Below are positions 53,388-62,606 of a stretch of DNA of 64,000 nt, one piece after another. Numbering within the stretch: position 1 is the stretch's first letter; each line of letters starts with the position of its first letter. The notes below the pieces were generated by a model that had not been told where the DNA came from, ran no database searches, and saw only the letters and a program-made list of their open reading frames with translations. The DNA comes from Flavobacterium sp. FEMGT703F (GTDB lineage Bacteria > Bacteroidota > Bacteroidia > Flavobacteriales > Flavobacteriaceae). A program made the position numbers and the translations under genes. The stretch spans positions 1 through 64,000 of the forward strand of contig PGCN01000003.1 in the NCBI GenBank assembly GCA_002786385.1, in the 5' to 3' direction.

Positions 53388-54158
53388 ATGAGTTTTAAGT
53401 TTTGCATCAAGTTTTTTTTAGTAATGGTCTTATTGACTATGGTTTCTTGTGCTTCAAGGAAAGATATCGTTTATCTTCAAAATGTTGAAACTGTAAGAAA
53501 TCAAAGTGACGCGCTGAACTACGAACCCAAATTGCAGAATGACGATTTGTTGAGTATTATTGTGTCCGCTGATCAACCGGAACTTACGATACCTTTTAAT
53601 ATGCCTCAAATTCAAGGAAATTATCAAATTAATGAAAATCAAGACGGCATAAAAACGTATCTAATTGATGCTTATGGCTTTATAGAGTTTCCTGTTGTGG
53701 GCAAGATTAAACTAGCCGGTTTGAGTCGTTCTGAGGCTGTAACAAAGCTACAAACTGCTGTCAAAGAATACATTACAAATCCAACCATTAATCTCAGAAT
53801 TTTGAATTATAAAGTTTCGGTTTTGGGAGAGGTGCTAAAGCCAGGTACCATTAAGATTAACAGTGAGCGAATTACACTTTTAGAAGCCATTAGTCAAGCC
53901 GGGGATTTAACCATTTACGGCAAAAGAGACAATATATTAGTGGTGCGAGAATCAAATGGTAAAATGACCTACAACAGGGTTGATATAACCAAAGCAGATT
54001 TTATTAATTCGCCGTTTTATTACCTTTCCCAAAACGATGTGGTAATGGTTGAGCCTAACAAAACAAGGGTAAATTCTTCGGCTGTCGGGCCTAATGTAAC
54101 CACTGTAATTTCTGCCTTGTCATTATTAGGAACCATTTTAATTATTCTTACCCGATAA
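53388..54158 (+). CDS. Wza-like polysaccharide export lipoprotein
   Basis: A 256-aa outer-membrane export protein. The signal peptide ends in a lipobox with Cys21 (LTMVSC). The polysaccharide export domain is seen in DLLSIIVSADQPEL, YLIDAYGFIEFPVVGKIKLAGLSRSEA and a SLBB-like VSVLGEVLKPGTI. A C-terminal hydrophobic stretch (VISALSLLGTILIIL) may help oligomer assembly. It is 5 bp before the Wzc-like kinase gene. Confidence 0.9.
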   Translation: MSFKFCIKFFLVMVLLTMVSCASRKDIVYLQNVETVRNQSDALNYEPKLQNDDLLSIIVSADQPELTIPFNMPQIQGNYQINENQDGIKTYLIDAYGFIEFPVVGKIKLAGLSRSEAVTKLQTAVKEYITNPTINLRILNYKVSVLGEVLKPGTIKINSERITLLEAISQAGDLTIYGKRDNILVVRESNGKMTYNRVDITKADFINSPFYYLSQNDVVMVEPNKTRVNSSAVGPNVTTVISALSLLGTILIILTR

Positions 54159-54163
54159 ACTCT

Positions 54164-56569
54164 ATGCAAGAACAATCTCCTTTACAGCATAATCACAACG
54201 ACGAAAGTCTGGACATAAGAGAACAATTTGATAAGTATTTCAAATATTGGCCTTGGTTCATAGTTTCCATTATATTTTGTACGGTATTTAGTTTGTTGTA
54301 TTTACGCTATACTGTTCCTCAGTATCAAGCCAGTGCTACTATTTTGGTTAAAGATGAAAAAAAGGGAGGTTTAGAATCGGAACTGTCTGCCTTTGCTGAT
54401 TTAGGAATGATGAAGGGAATGAAAAGTAATGTTGATAATGAAATTGAAATCATCAAGTCGCGATCAATAATAAAATCAGCAGTAAAGAAGCTTAATTACA
54501 ATGTAACCTACCATGCTGAAGGGACTGTAAAGCGAATTGAACTTTATGGCGATCGATTACCGATAGATGTTTCTTTTTTTGAATCGAATGATACTTTTTT
54601 TACAAAACCTCAGTCCTATAAGGTGAATTCTAAAACCGAGAACACCTTCGAATTAACCACTTCAGATGGTAAGCTGATTAATACTTTTCGATACGGTTCC
54701 ACCATCAGATTAAAAAATTGTAAGATGGTTGTGCTTAAACGCATGTTGGACAATAATAAGGATCAGGAAGATTTTTCTATCACTGTTACTGTAAACAATC
54801 TGGACAATGTGGTTCAGAGTTATAAAAGTCGCCTTACCATTGCTCCATTGAATGAAAAATCAAGTGTGGTTGAGCTAACTTTAAATGACCCGGTTGCCAA
54901 GAAAGCTGAAGATTTGTTGAATACTATTATTGCTATTTACAACCAAGACGCTATTGATGATAAAAATTTCGTTTCTAAAAGCACCCAAAAATTTATTGAT
55001 GATCGATTGGTATATATAACTAATGAGTTGGGCGATGTTGAAAAAGAGGGTGAGCGTTATATGACCTCAAACCGATTGACCAATATTGCTTCTGATGCGG
55101 ATTTGTTTATCCAAAATTCCGTAGAGTTTGAAAGGGCATTAATTGAGACGGAGACCCAAATCAAAGTAGTTAATTCCATGTTGGATTATCTCAATAATTC
55201 CTCCAAAGAAGATATAATTCCCAGCAATTTAATTCCTTCGCCCAACAGCAATGTTACCAATAATAATGCTGCCGATTTGATCAATCAATACAATGGTTAC
55301 ATTATTGAACGCAACAGAATTGTCAACGGCGGCGGTACAGCTAAAAACAGTGTAGTTATCAATTTGAACAATAGAATTGATGACATGCGTAAAAGTGTTA
55401 AAGAAAGTCTGAATCGTTTAATAGCTTCTTTAAAGATTAAGCGTTCCGATTTACAAGCTCAAGACAATTTGATTAACGGTAAGATATCTGAAATACCAAA
55501 ACAAACCCGAGAGCTCAACGTAATTGGAAGACAACAAAAAATAAAAGAGTCTTTGTATTTATACTTGCTCCAGAAAAGGGAAGAAGTTGGGATTTCATTG
55601 GCGGTAACTGCTCCTAAAGCCAAAATGATAGATGAAGCCAAGTCGAAAAATTCTCCAATTTTTCCCAATTCCAGTTTGGTGTTGTTGATTGGTTTAATGT
55701 CGGGTTTGTTGATTCCTTTTCTCATCATCTATCTTGTAGACTTATTAGATACCAAAATTAAAACCAGACAAGACATTGAAAACTACACTAGTATACCGTT
55801 TTTAGGTGATATTCCAAAATCGGATAGTGAGGGAGAAATTATCAATGCCAGCAGTCGTTCCAGTTCAGCCGAAGCAATCAGAATAGTAAGGACTAATTTA
55901 GAGTTTATGCTCAACTCGGTCCCGGAGGATAAAGCAAAAACCATTTTTGTTACTTCAACCATGCCAAAAGAGGGGAAGACCTTTGTGGCTATTAACTTGG
56001 CGAGTACAATCGCTCTAACCGGCAGAAAGGTGTTGTTGATTGGTTTGGATATCAGAAATCCTAAAATTGATAAATATCTAGACATTCCGGCGATGGGATT
56101 AACCAACTATATTGTTAAATCAGGTCAAAAAATAGAAGATTTCATAGTGAAATTAGAAGGTTTTGAGAGTTTGTATGTCTTGCCATCAGGAGTTATACCT
56201 CCAAATCCGGCCGATTTATTATTGAGTCCGAAAGTTGATGAGATGTTCGCCACTTTGAAGCAACAATTCGATTACATAGTGGTGGATACTGCTCCTATTA
56301 GTTTGGTTACCGATACTTTGTTGGTGGCCAAACATGCCGATGCTTTTGTATACATTGTAAGAGCCAATTATTTAGACAAGCGATTGTTAAAAATAGCCGA
56401 TAGTTTTTACCAAGAGAAAAAGTTACCTAACATGTCTATTCTTCTCAACGATACGGTTTGGAGAAAAACTTATGGTTACGGCTATGGCTATGGCTACGGC
56501 TATGGCTACGGTTATGGTGCTGACCTTGAGAAAAAATCCTGGAAAGACAGATTTTTAAAGAAAAAATAA
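54164..56569 (+). CDS. Wzc-like chain-length determinant with BY-type tyrosine kinase
   Basis: An 801-aa inner-membrane co-polymerase. TM1 lies at about 31-50 and TM2 at about 505-525, flanking a periplasmic coiled-coil-rich Wzz domain. The kinase part has a Walker A TSTMPKEGKT at about 597, a Walker A' LLIGLDIRNP (first Asp replaced by Gly) and a Walker B IVVDTAP at about 705. The tail contains eight Tyr-Gly pairs (56471-56518), the usual autophosphorylation cluster. It regulates polymer length with the Wza-like protein and the CpsB-like phosphatase encoded opposite. Confidence 0.92.
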   Translation: MQEQSPLQHNHNDESLDIREQFDKYFKYWPWFIVSIIFCTVFSLLYLRYTVPQYQASATILVKDEKKGGLESELSAFADLGMMKGMKSNVDNEIEIIKSRSIIKSAVKKLNYNVTYHAEGTVKRIELYGDRLPIDVSFFESNDTFFTKPQSYKVNSKTENTFELTTSDGKLINTFRYGSTIRLKNCKMVVLKRMLDNNKDQEDFSITVTVNNLDNVVQSYKSRLTIAPLNEKSSVVELTLNDPVAKKAEDLLNTIIAIYNQDAIDDKNFVSKSTQKFIDDRLVYITNELGDVEKEGERYMTSNRLTNIASDADLFIQNSVEFERALIETETQIKVVNSMLDYLNNSSKEDIIPSNLIPSPNSNVTNNNAADLINQYNGYIIERNRIVNGGGTAKNSVVINLNNRIDDMRKSVKESLNRLIASLKIKRSDLQAQDNLINGKISEIPKQTRELNVIGRQQKIKESLYLYLLQKREEVGISLAVTAPKAKMIDEAKSKNSPIFPNSSLVLLIGLMSGLLIPFLIIYLVDLLDTKIKTRQDIENYTSIPFLGDIPKSDSEGEIINASSRSSSAEAIRIVRTNLEFMLNSVPEDKAKTIFVTSTMPKEGKTFVAINLASTIALTGRKVLLIGLDIRNPKIDKYLDIPAMGLTNYIVKSGQKIEDFIVKLEGFESLYVLPSGVIPPNPADLLLSPKVDEMFATLKQQFDYIVVDTAPISLVTDTLLVAKHADAFVYIVRANYLDKRLLKIADSFYQEKKLPNMSILLNDTVWRKTYGYGYGYGYGYGYGYGADLEKKSWKDRFLKKK

Positions 56570-57289
56570 ATTGTTGTTAAAAGCCTTCTCTAACCGGGGA
56601 AGGCTTTTTATTTTAACCTTGGTGTGCAATGCATCGAGGTGTTTTTGGTGATGAATATCGCTGCCTACAAAATCGTATAAATCATCTTGTAATAATTTTT
56701 CTGCCACCATTTCAATATTTTTTCCGTAGTAACCCACAGTTGCGAGAAGGTTTAGTTGGAACAAGCAACCCGAGTTTTTAAGTTTGTGAAATTCCTTGTA
56801 GTTGTTGTGGTAAAACACATAACGCTCCGGATGGGCTAAGATAGGTTTGTAACCCGCCAATTGAATTTCAAATAAAATTTCATACAGTTGGATTGGTGGG
56901 TTTAGATAAGATATTTCAACCAAAAGATAGTTGTTTTTTAAAGTCAGTAACTTTTCAGTTTCCAATCGTTTCAGAAAAAAAGAGTCTAACATGTACTCCG
57001 CACCTGCCTCAAAAGTATCGTAACAGTTTTTATGTTTTAACTCAAGTTTAGTGTCGCCTAATTTTTTAGTGATAACGGCTTCAGTATTGTCCCAAACATT
57101 GGTAAAAATATGAGGCGTGGTGATAAAATGATTTATCCCTAAACCATTCATTTGCGTCATTAAGCTTGCCGTTTCCTCCACTGATTTAGAACCGTCATCA
57201 ATCCCCGGTAATAAATGGGAATGAATATCCACAAAATTCTTTGGAATTAAGTCTTTTAGTAATGGTTTTGTTTTGAAAATGGACAGCAA
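56555..57289 (-). CDS. CpsB/YwqE-like tyrosine-protein phosphatase (PHP fold)
   Basis: A 244-aa PHP-family phosphatase. DIHSHLLPGIDDG near the N-terminus, TTPHI, EAGAEYM and LAHPERY give the metal ligands. It probably dephosphorylates the tail of the Wzc-like kinase. It is convergent to that gene and overlaps it by 15 bp. The only usable start is a TTG at 57289: a stop lies two codons upstream and no ATG precedes the PHP motif. Confidence 0.88.
   Translation of the reverse strand: MLSIFKTKPLLKDLIPKNFVDIHSHLLPGIDDGSKSVEETASLMTQMNGLGINHFITTPHIFTNVWDNTEAVITKKLGDTKLELKHKNCYDTFEAGAEYMLDSFFLKRLETEKLLTLKNNYLLVEISYLNPPIQLYEILFEIQLAGYKPILAHPERYVFYHNNYKEFHKLKNSGCLFQLNLLATVGYYGKNIEMVAEKLLQDDLYDFVGSDIHHQKHLDALHTKVKIKSLPRLEKAFNNNLFFL
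56579..56615 (+). terminator. Terminator-like hairpin inside the phosphatase tail
   Basis: AAAAGCCTTC (56579-56588) pairs perfectly with GAAGGCTTTT (56599-56608) around a 10-nt loop, followed by TATTTT. It would end the Wza-Wzc transcript while encoding the last residues of the opposite-strand phosphatase. Confidence 0.7.
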
Positions 57290-57308
57290 AGTGTGTTATT
57301 TAATTTTA

Positions 57309-57316
57309 CAAATTTA
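57309..57316 (-). promoter_or_regulatory. Candidate -7 box of the phosphatase gene
   Basis: On the minus strand this reads TAAATTTG, a perfect match to TAnnTTTG, 19 bp before the TTG start. No TTG at a normal distance is seen, so support is limited. Confidence 0.4.
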
Positions 57317-57372
57317 GTCATTATTTCATTTTTTTTAGTGATTAAGGCAGAATAATCAAATTAATCATTTCA

Positions 57373-57407
57373 TTGCTTTAAAAGGACTTTAGTAATTTAT
57401 ATATTTG
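57373..57407 (+). promoter_or_regulatory. Promoter of the ABC exporter genes
   Basis: TTG (57373-57375), a 24-bp spacer and TATATTTG (57400-57407) match the Bacteroidota consensus with a slightly long spacer. Transcription would begin about 30 nt before the permease ATG. Confidence 0.6.
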
Positions 57408-57444
57408 CAACTTGCAGAATTTAAAACCACTTTAAACCGTATTC

Positions 57445-58302
57445 ATGGAAAACGATGATCAGTCTCATGATTGGGATTTAATAATCAAAGGGCATACATC
57501 GCTTTTTGATGTTAAATTCAAGGATTTATGGCACTACAGAGACTTGCTGGTTTTGTTTGTTAAAAGAGACTTTGTAAGCTTCTATAAGCAAACCGTTTTA
57601 GGGCCATTATGGTTTTTCATACAGCCAATTTTCACTACTTTGGTGTTTTCTCTAGTTTTCGGTAAATTGGCAGGTATTAGTACTGATGGTTTGCCAAAGT
57701 TTTTGTTTTATCTTTCGGGTATTACCGCTTGGAATTACTTTGCCGATTGCCTAACCAAAACCAGTACAGTTTTTAGAGATAATACTAATATTTTCGGAAA
57801 AGTATATTTCCCCCGTTTGATAATGCCATTAAGTATAGTGGTCAGTAATTTGGTTCGATTTAGTGTGCAAATGTTGTTGTTTATTGCAGTAATGATCTAT
57901 TTTGCCATTAACGGAGCTCAATTTCAGCCGACTTATGCGCTTGTTTTCTTTCCCTTTTTGATTGTGTTAATGGCTTTTTTGGGATTAGGAATAGGGTTGA
58001 TTATTACTGCCATTACAACCAAGTATAAAGATTTATCCTTTTTGGTTACTTTTGGAGTGCAGTTGTTAATGTATGCTACCACAGTTATTTATCCCTTAAG
58101 TGCGGCTCCCGAAGCTTATAAAAAATACATTCAACTCAATCCAATGACCGGTATCATTGAAGCTTTTCGTTTTGCTTTTTTAGGCAAAGGCGAATTCACT
58201 GTATGGAGCATAGGGTATTCAGTTGTTTTTACTTTAATCATGCTGTTTTTAGGAATTATTATTTTTAATAAAACAGAAAAAAACTTTGTCGATACTGTCT
58301 AA
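57445..58302 (+). CDS. Wzm-like ABC-2 polysaccharide transporter permease
   Basis: A 285-aa permease with about six membrane helices. The N-terminal cytoplasmic part (DLWHYRDLLVLFVKRDFVSFYKQTVLGPLWF) is diagnostic of the Wzm/TagG family. It would export a lipid-linked polysaccharide with the ATPase encoded next; the genes overlap by 1 bp. Confidence 0.92.
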   Translation: MENDDQSHDWDLIIKGHTSLFDVKFKDLWHYRDLLVLFVKRDFVSFYKQTVLGPLWFFIQPIFTTLVFSLVFGKLAGISTDGLPKFLFYLSGITAWNYFADCLTKTSTVFRDNTNIFGKVYFPRLIMPLSIVVSNLVRFSVQMLLFIAVMIYFAINGAQFQPTYALVFFPFLIVLMAFLGLGIGLIITAITTKYKDLSFLVTFGVQLLMYATTVIYPLSAAPEAYKKYIQLNPMTGIIEAFRFAFLGKGEFTVWSIGYSVVFTLIMLFLGIIIFNKTEKNFVDTV

Positions 58303-59552
58303 TGAGCAGCCCTGTAATTAAAGTCGAAAATCTATCTAAGGCCTACCAGTTAGGTAAAATAGGAACCGGAACCATTTCTCGCGATATTGAGCGTTTTTGG
58401 ATTACCAAAGTTATGGGGAAAGAAGATCCTTTTCTCAAAATTGGGGAAACCAATGATCGAAGTGTAAAAGGTCAAAGCGATATTGTTTGGTCGTTAAAGG
58501 ATATTAATTTTGAAATCAATCAAGGTGAGGCGGTTGGTATAATCGGTAAAAACGGAGCCGGCAAAAGTACACTACTCAAACTGTTGTCCAGAGTTACCGG
58601 ACCGACCACCGGAGAAATCAAAGTTAAAGGGCGTATTGCCAGTTTGCTGGAAGTAGGTACCGGTTTTCATCCGGAATTAACCGGAAAGGAAAATATCTAT
58701 CTCAACGGCGCTATATTAGGGATGCGCAAAAAAGAAATCACCAGAAAGTTGGATGAGATTATTGATTTTTCCGGTGTAGAACGATATATAGATACTCCGG
58801 TAAAGCGATATTCATCCGGGATGTATGTTCGACTGGCTTTTGCTGTCGCCGCACATTTAGAAAGCGAAATCCTCATCGTAGACGAAGTATTGGCAGTTGG
58901 TGACGCCGAATTCCAAAAAAAATGCTTGGGCAAGATGGGAGATATCAGCAAAGGACAAGGCAGAACGGTACTATTTGTTAGTCATAATATGGCTTCGGTA
59001 AAAAATATTTGCTCTAAAGGGATAGTACTTGAAAACGGACAATTTGCTTTTTCAGGTCATTCAGATGCTGCTGTTGATTTTTACACTTCAAATAAAGAGA
59101 TTAACAGTTTCTTTAAGCCGCTCCATCAAAAAACATCTCCCAAAAATATTAAAATCTCCGACATTACCATTTTGAACAGAGATTTTAAAAAAGTTGAAAG
59201 AATTCTTTCCGGAGAAACCATTAACATAAAAATTAAAATTGAGTCATCCGGATTAAAAAAACCTATTCATTTCGGTATAGGAATTTACAATCAAGATGAT
59301 GTGCCTCAATTTCATTGCTCTACAGAAAGTTTGTTGACGCCACTTTTAACAGACGAGGCAATTTTAACAATACCTAAGTGGCCTTTAATTGAAGGGAATT
59401 ACTACATAAATGCCTATCTTAGAGAAGGAAAGGAAACGTTAGATTATGCACAAGAAGCTATTTGGCTAACTTGTGAAAAGGGTGATTTTTATAATACCGG
59501 AGTTTTACCGTCATGGAATAAAGGCTTTTATTGTGATTATGAGTGGAGATAA
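58302..59552 (+). CDS. Wzt-like ABC transporter ATPase with C-terminal substrate-binding domain
   Basis: A 416-aa protein with Walker A GKNGAGKST at about 86, signature YSSGM at about 168, Walker B ILIVDEVLAVGD and the switch His in VSHNM. Residues about 265-416 form a beta-rich extension like that of Wzt proteins that recognise the modified non-reducing end of the polymer. It overlaps the next gene by 14 bp. Confidence 0.92.
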   Translation: MSSPVIKVENLSKAYQLGKIGTGTISRDIERFWITKVMGKEDPFLKIGETNDRSVKGQSDIVWSLKDINFEINQGEAVGIIGKNGAGKSTLLKLLSRVTGPTTGEIKVKGRIASLLEVGTGFHPELTGKENIYLNGAILGMRKKEITRKLDEIIDFSGVERYIDTPVKRYSSGMYVRLAFAVAAHLESEILIVDEVLAVGDAEFQKKCLGKMGDISKGQGRTVLFVSHNMASVKNICSKGIVLENGQFAFSGHSDAAVDFYTSNKEINSFFKPLHQKTSPKNIKISDITILNRDFKKVERILSGETINIKIKIESSGLKKPIHFGIGIYNQDDVPQFHCSTESLLTPLLTDEAILTIPKWPLIEGNYYINAYLREGKETLDYAQEAIWLTCEKGDFYNTGVLPSWNKGFYCDYEWR

Positions 59553-60717
59553 AAAAATAATTCATTTTTTAAGTGCATCAGACCGAATAAATTACGGAGA
59601 TTTGTTATTCCCAATACTATTTAAAAGTGTATTGGAACGCCATTATCCACAAACTGTATTTTTGAACTATGCAGTCGTAAAATCTGATTTTTCGGGTTTT
59701 GGCGCATTGCCTACAGCTTCTTATTTGTCATTTCAAAAAAAGGTTAAATTGTTAGGGGGCAACGTTGTTATTGGCGGGGGTGAAGTTTTTTTTACGGAGT
59801 GGCGTACTTTATACTCCTTTATTAGTCCAACCTACTCTAAACTACTAAAAAATAGCTATTTCAAAAGGTTGAATGCTAAAATAGACTTTGCAAAAATTGT
59901 TTTATCTCATAACAAGGTGGCCATTCCGTTTTGTCCTTCAAAGGAAGAATTAGAAAACAATCAACTGAATTTGTTTTTTAGTTCTGTAGGAGGCGTTTTT
60001 TTCGGGACTAAAGAAAAACCCAAAAACAGCAAGTTAATCAATACGCTACAAAAATCATCCTTGCTTTCCGTTAGAGACCAAAGAAGTTATGATTCTATGA
60101 AACTTTTCGGGTTGAGCCCAAAATTAGTACCCGATTCCGCAATAATAATGTCGGATATTTTCGCCCAAGATTTTTTGTATTCCGGTACTAATTTGAAAAC
60201 TTTGAAAGATAAGAAATATATGTTTCTTCAATTGGGGAGATATAAATCACCAAATGATTTGAAAACGTTCGTCAAGCAATTAAAAAGTGTCGGAGCGCAA
60301 TTGGAATTAGAAATTGTCCTTTGTCCTATAGGTTTAGCACCGGGCCATGAGGATGATGTTATTTTGAATAAAATTCACAAATTAGAGGCTTCGTTTACTT
60401 TAATCAAGCCCCAAAGTATCTATGATATTATGTTTGCCATTAGCAATGCCTCTTTGTATGTTGGAACTAGTCTTCATGGATTAATTACAGCTCAAAGTTT
60501 TGGCAGGCCTTATGTTGGTTTGAATAAAAATTTGCCGAAACTTGATTCATACATAAAGACTTGGACCGATAAAGAAATGGGATGTATCGATTTTGAGTCG
60601 ATTGACGCTATAATTCCCATCTATAAGAAATGGGATTTTGAGGTGATTGGTCGGCAATTAGTCCGTCAAAAACAGATGGTATATGATAACTTGGATTTAA
60701 TGATGTGTAATGACTGA
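59539..60717 (+). CDS. Polysaccharide pyruvyl transferase family protein
   Basis: About 392 aa. The N-terminal SASDRINYGDLLFPILFK, the central SVRDQRSYDSMKLFGLSPKLVPDSA and the C-terminal SNASLYVGTSLHGLITAQSFGRPYVGL are typical of the CsaB/PssK-like pyruvyltransferase family. ATG 59539 is chosen over GTG 59473, which would overlap the ATPase gene by 80 bp. It may add ketal pyruvate to a sugar or to the chain end, a possible signal for the Wzt C-terminal domain (inferred). Confidence 0.8.
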   Translation: MSGDKKIIHFLSASDRINYGDLLFPILFKSVLERHYPQTVFLNYAVVKSDFSGFGALPTASYLSFQKKVKLLGGNVVIGGGEVFFTEWRTLYSFISPTYSKLLKNSYFKRLNAKIDFAKIVLSHNKVAIPFCPSKEELENNQLNLFFSSVGGVFFGTKEKPKNSKLINTLQKSSLLSVRDQRSYDSMKLFGLSPKLVPDSAIIMSDIFAQDFLYSGTNLKTLKDKKYMFLQLGRYKSPNDLKTFVKQLKSVGAQLELEIVLCPIGLAPGHEDDVILNKIHKLEASFTLIKPQSIYDIMFAISNASLYVGTSLHGLITAQSFGRPYVGLNKNLPKLDSYIKTWTDKEMGCIDFESIDAIIPIYKKWDFEVIGRQLVRQKQMVYDNLDLMMCND

Positions 60718-61639
60718 TGACAAAATCCATATTGTAATAGTTACCTATAATGCAATGCCATGGATACAAAAATGCTTGGAAAGCACTTTGCCATATCCTG
60801 TTATTGTGGTAGATAATTCCTCAGTAGATGATACTGTAGACTTTATTAGGAATCATTTTCCTTCAGTTACTCTATTGCCTCAAAAAACTAATTTGGGCTT
60901 TGGAAAGGCCAATAATCTCGGAATTAAAAAAGCATTGGAGTTGAATGCAAAATCTGTTTTTTTACTCAATCAAGATGCATATCTCATCGACAATTGTTTG
61001 GACAGGTTATTGCAAATTCAGCGGTCTGAACCCAATTACGGTATATTAAGTCCAATCCATATCAACGGAAAACAAACCAAATTAGACTCTGCTTTCTCTA
61101 AGTATGTGAAAGATACTCAAAACAGCGATTTTTTTTCAGATTTTGTTCTCCGGAATGCCATACAAACGGCATATGATGTTCCATTTGTAAATGCAGCCGG
61201 TTGGCTTTTATCAGAAAAATGTATTAATACAGTTGGCGGATTTGATCCTTTATTTTTTCATTATGCTGAAGATGATAACTATTGCCACAGGGTATTGTAT
61301 CATGGTTTAAAAATCGGCGTTGTTCCTCATGCTTTTTTAATTCACGATCGTGAGGATAGAAAATCCCCAAAGATAGCTCCGTTTTCCCAACAATATTTTG
61401 ATTTGGCCGAGCGAAAGTACAAACTCAGACTTTCCAACATTAATAAATCTTTTGAAGAGGAATATTCGAGAATAGGCAAAGAGCTTAAGAAAGTGAGGTT
61501 CAAAAAGATTTTGAAGTTTCAATGGCAAAAAGCATTGCTCGTGCAAAAGCAACTGGGGCGTTTGTTGCAATTTAAAAAGCAAATCATTAGTCATCGTGCT
61601 AAAAGTGCTTCAGCGGGGAGAACTTATTTAGACCTTTAA
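60710..61639 (+). CDS. GT2 glycosyltransferase (rhamnosyltransferase-like)
   Basis: A 309-aa GT-A enzyme. IHIVIVTYNAMPWIQKCLEST, VVDNSSVDDT, NLGFGKANNLGI, LNQDAYL and FFHYAEDDNYCHR are typical of the rhamnosyltransferase-like GT2 group. It overlaps the pyruvyltransferase-like gene by 8 bp and has no membrane helix. Confidence 0.88.
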   Translation: MTDDKIHIVIVTYNAMPWIQKCLESTLPYPVIVVDNSSVDDTVDFIRNHFPSVTLLPQKTNLGFGKANNLGIKKALELNAKSVFLLNQDAYLIDNCLDRLLQIQRSEPNYGILSPIHINGKQTKLDSAFSKYVKDTQNSDFFSDFVLRNAIQTAYDVPFVNAAGWLLSEKCINTVGGFDPLFFHYAEDDNYCHRVLYHGLKIGVVPHAFLIHDREDRKSPKIAPFSQQYFDLAERKYKLRLSNINKSFEEEYSRIGKELKKVRFKKILKFQWQKALLVQKQLGRLLQFKKQIISHRAKSASAGRTYLDL

Positions 61640-61650
61640 AGCCTCATAAA

Positions 61651-62604
61651 ATGTTGCAACCTTTAGTGTCCATAATCATTCCAACTTACAACCGAGCCAA
61701 TTTAATTCTGGAAACGCTCAACAGTGTGAAGTTGCAATCCTACCAAAATTGGGAATGTATTATCGTTGATGATGGTTCAACCGATACTTCAGAAGAAGTT
61801 ATTACTGCATTTTGCCGGATGGATGAGCGTTTTAAGTATTATAAAAGACCCGAGAATAAGCCAAAAGGAGCTAACTCATGCAGAAACTTGGGGTTTGAAT
61901 ACAGTAAGGGTGATTTGATCAATTGGTTTGACAGCGATGATATAATGTTTGAGGAATTTCTGGAGAAAAAGGTGAGTATGTTACAGCATTATCCTGAAAC
62001 GTCGGTTGTTTCCTCGGGTTTTGTGAAATATAATCCGGCAACCCATGTTACCTCAAAACAGTATAATACCAATCTCAACAGTGAACCGCTAACGGCCTAC
62101 GCAAACAATGAATTGTCGCTAAACACGCCTACTTTTTTATATAAAAGAGCTGTTCTGAACGGTATTTCTTTCGACGAAAACTTGTCAAGAGCCCAAGATT
62201 TGGATTTTACCTTTCGTGTCATTTCCAAACCCAATGTCGAGATGTCTCATGCCAATGAAGTTTTATTCAAGGTTTTAATTCATAACGACTCTATCACAGG
62301 TAAGTTCTCACACAAGATCTCACTTGATCATTTGAAGTCAGAACTGCAAGTGAGAAAATATATTGCTTTTTTTTATTTGAATAACAAACACAAGCTAACA
62401 AAGTATATTTTTGACAATTATTTGAAAGCCCTCAAAAAGGTTCTGGAAAACCGTCAGTTTTTGTTTTATTGTAAAGAACTGTGCCAGATACCTACAATAG
62501 GCTTAATAACAAAAATGAAGTTATTTTTTATAGGGGTATTATATGCCACAACCGGAAAGGGATTAACCTCATTTGGCCAACAAATTAAGAAGATTAAAGT
62601 TTAA
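61651..62604 (+). CDS. GT2 glycosyltransferase
   Basis: A 317-aa GT-A enzyme with SIIIPTYNRANLILETLNSV, IIVDDGSTDTS, a metal-binding WFDSDDIM and the later RAQDLDFTFRV. The next gene has the same layout and starts 2 bp downstream, so the two are probably related by duplication. Donor and acceptor are unknown. Confidence 0.88.
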   Translation: MLQPLVSIIIPTYNRANLILETLNSVKLQSYQNWECIIVDDGSTDTSEEVITAFCRMDERFKYYKRPENKPKGANSCRNLGFEYSKGDLINWFDSDDIMFEEFLEKKVSMLQHYPETSVVSSGFVKYNPATHVTSKQYNTNLNSEPLTAYANNELSLNTPTFLYKRAVLNGISFDENLSRAQDLDFTFRVISKPNVEMSHANEVLFKVLIHNDSITGKFSHKISLDHLKSELQVRKYIAFFYLNNKHKLTKYIFDNYLKALKKVLENRQFLFYCKELCQIPTIGLITKMKLFFIGVLYATTGKGLTSFGQQIKKIKV

Positions 62605-62606
62605 AA

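Noticed and set aside
56471..56518. Tyr-Gly codon repeat as a phase-variable tract
   Set aside because: The TAT/TAC and GGT/GGC codons vary along the tract, so slippage is less likely; such tails are usual for this kinase family.
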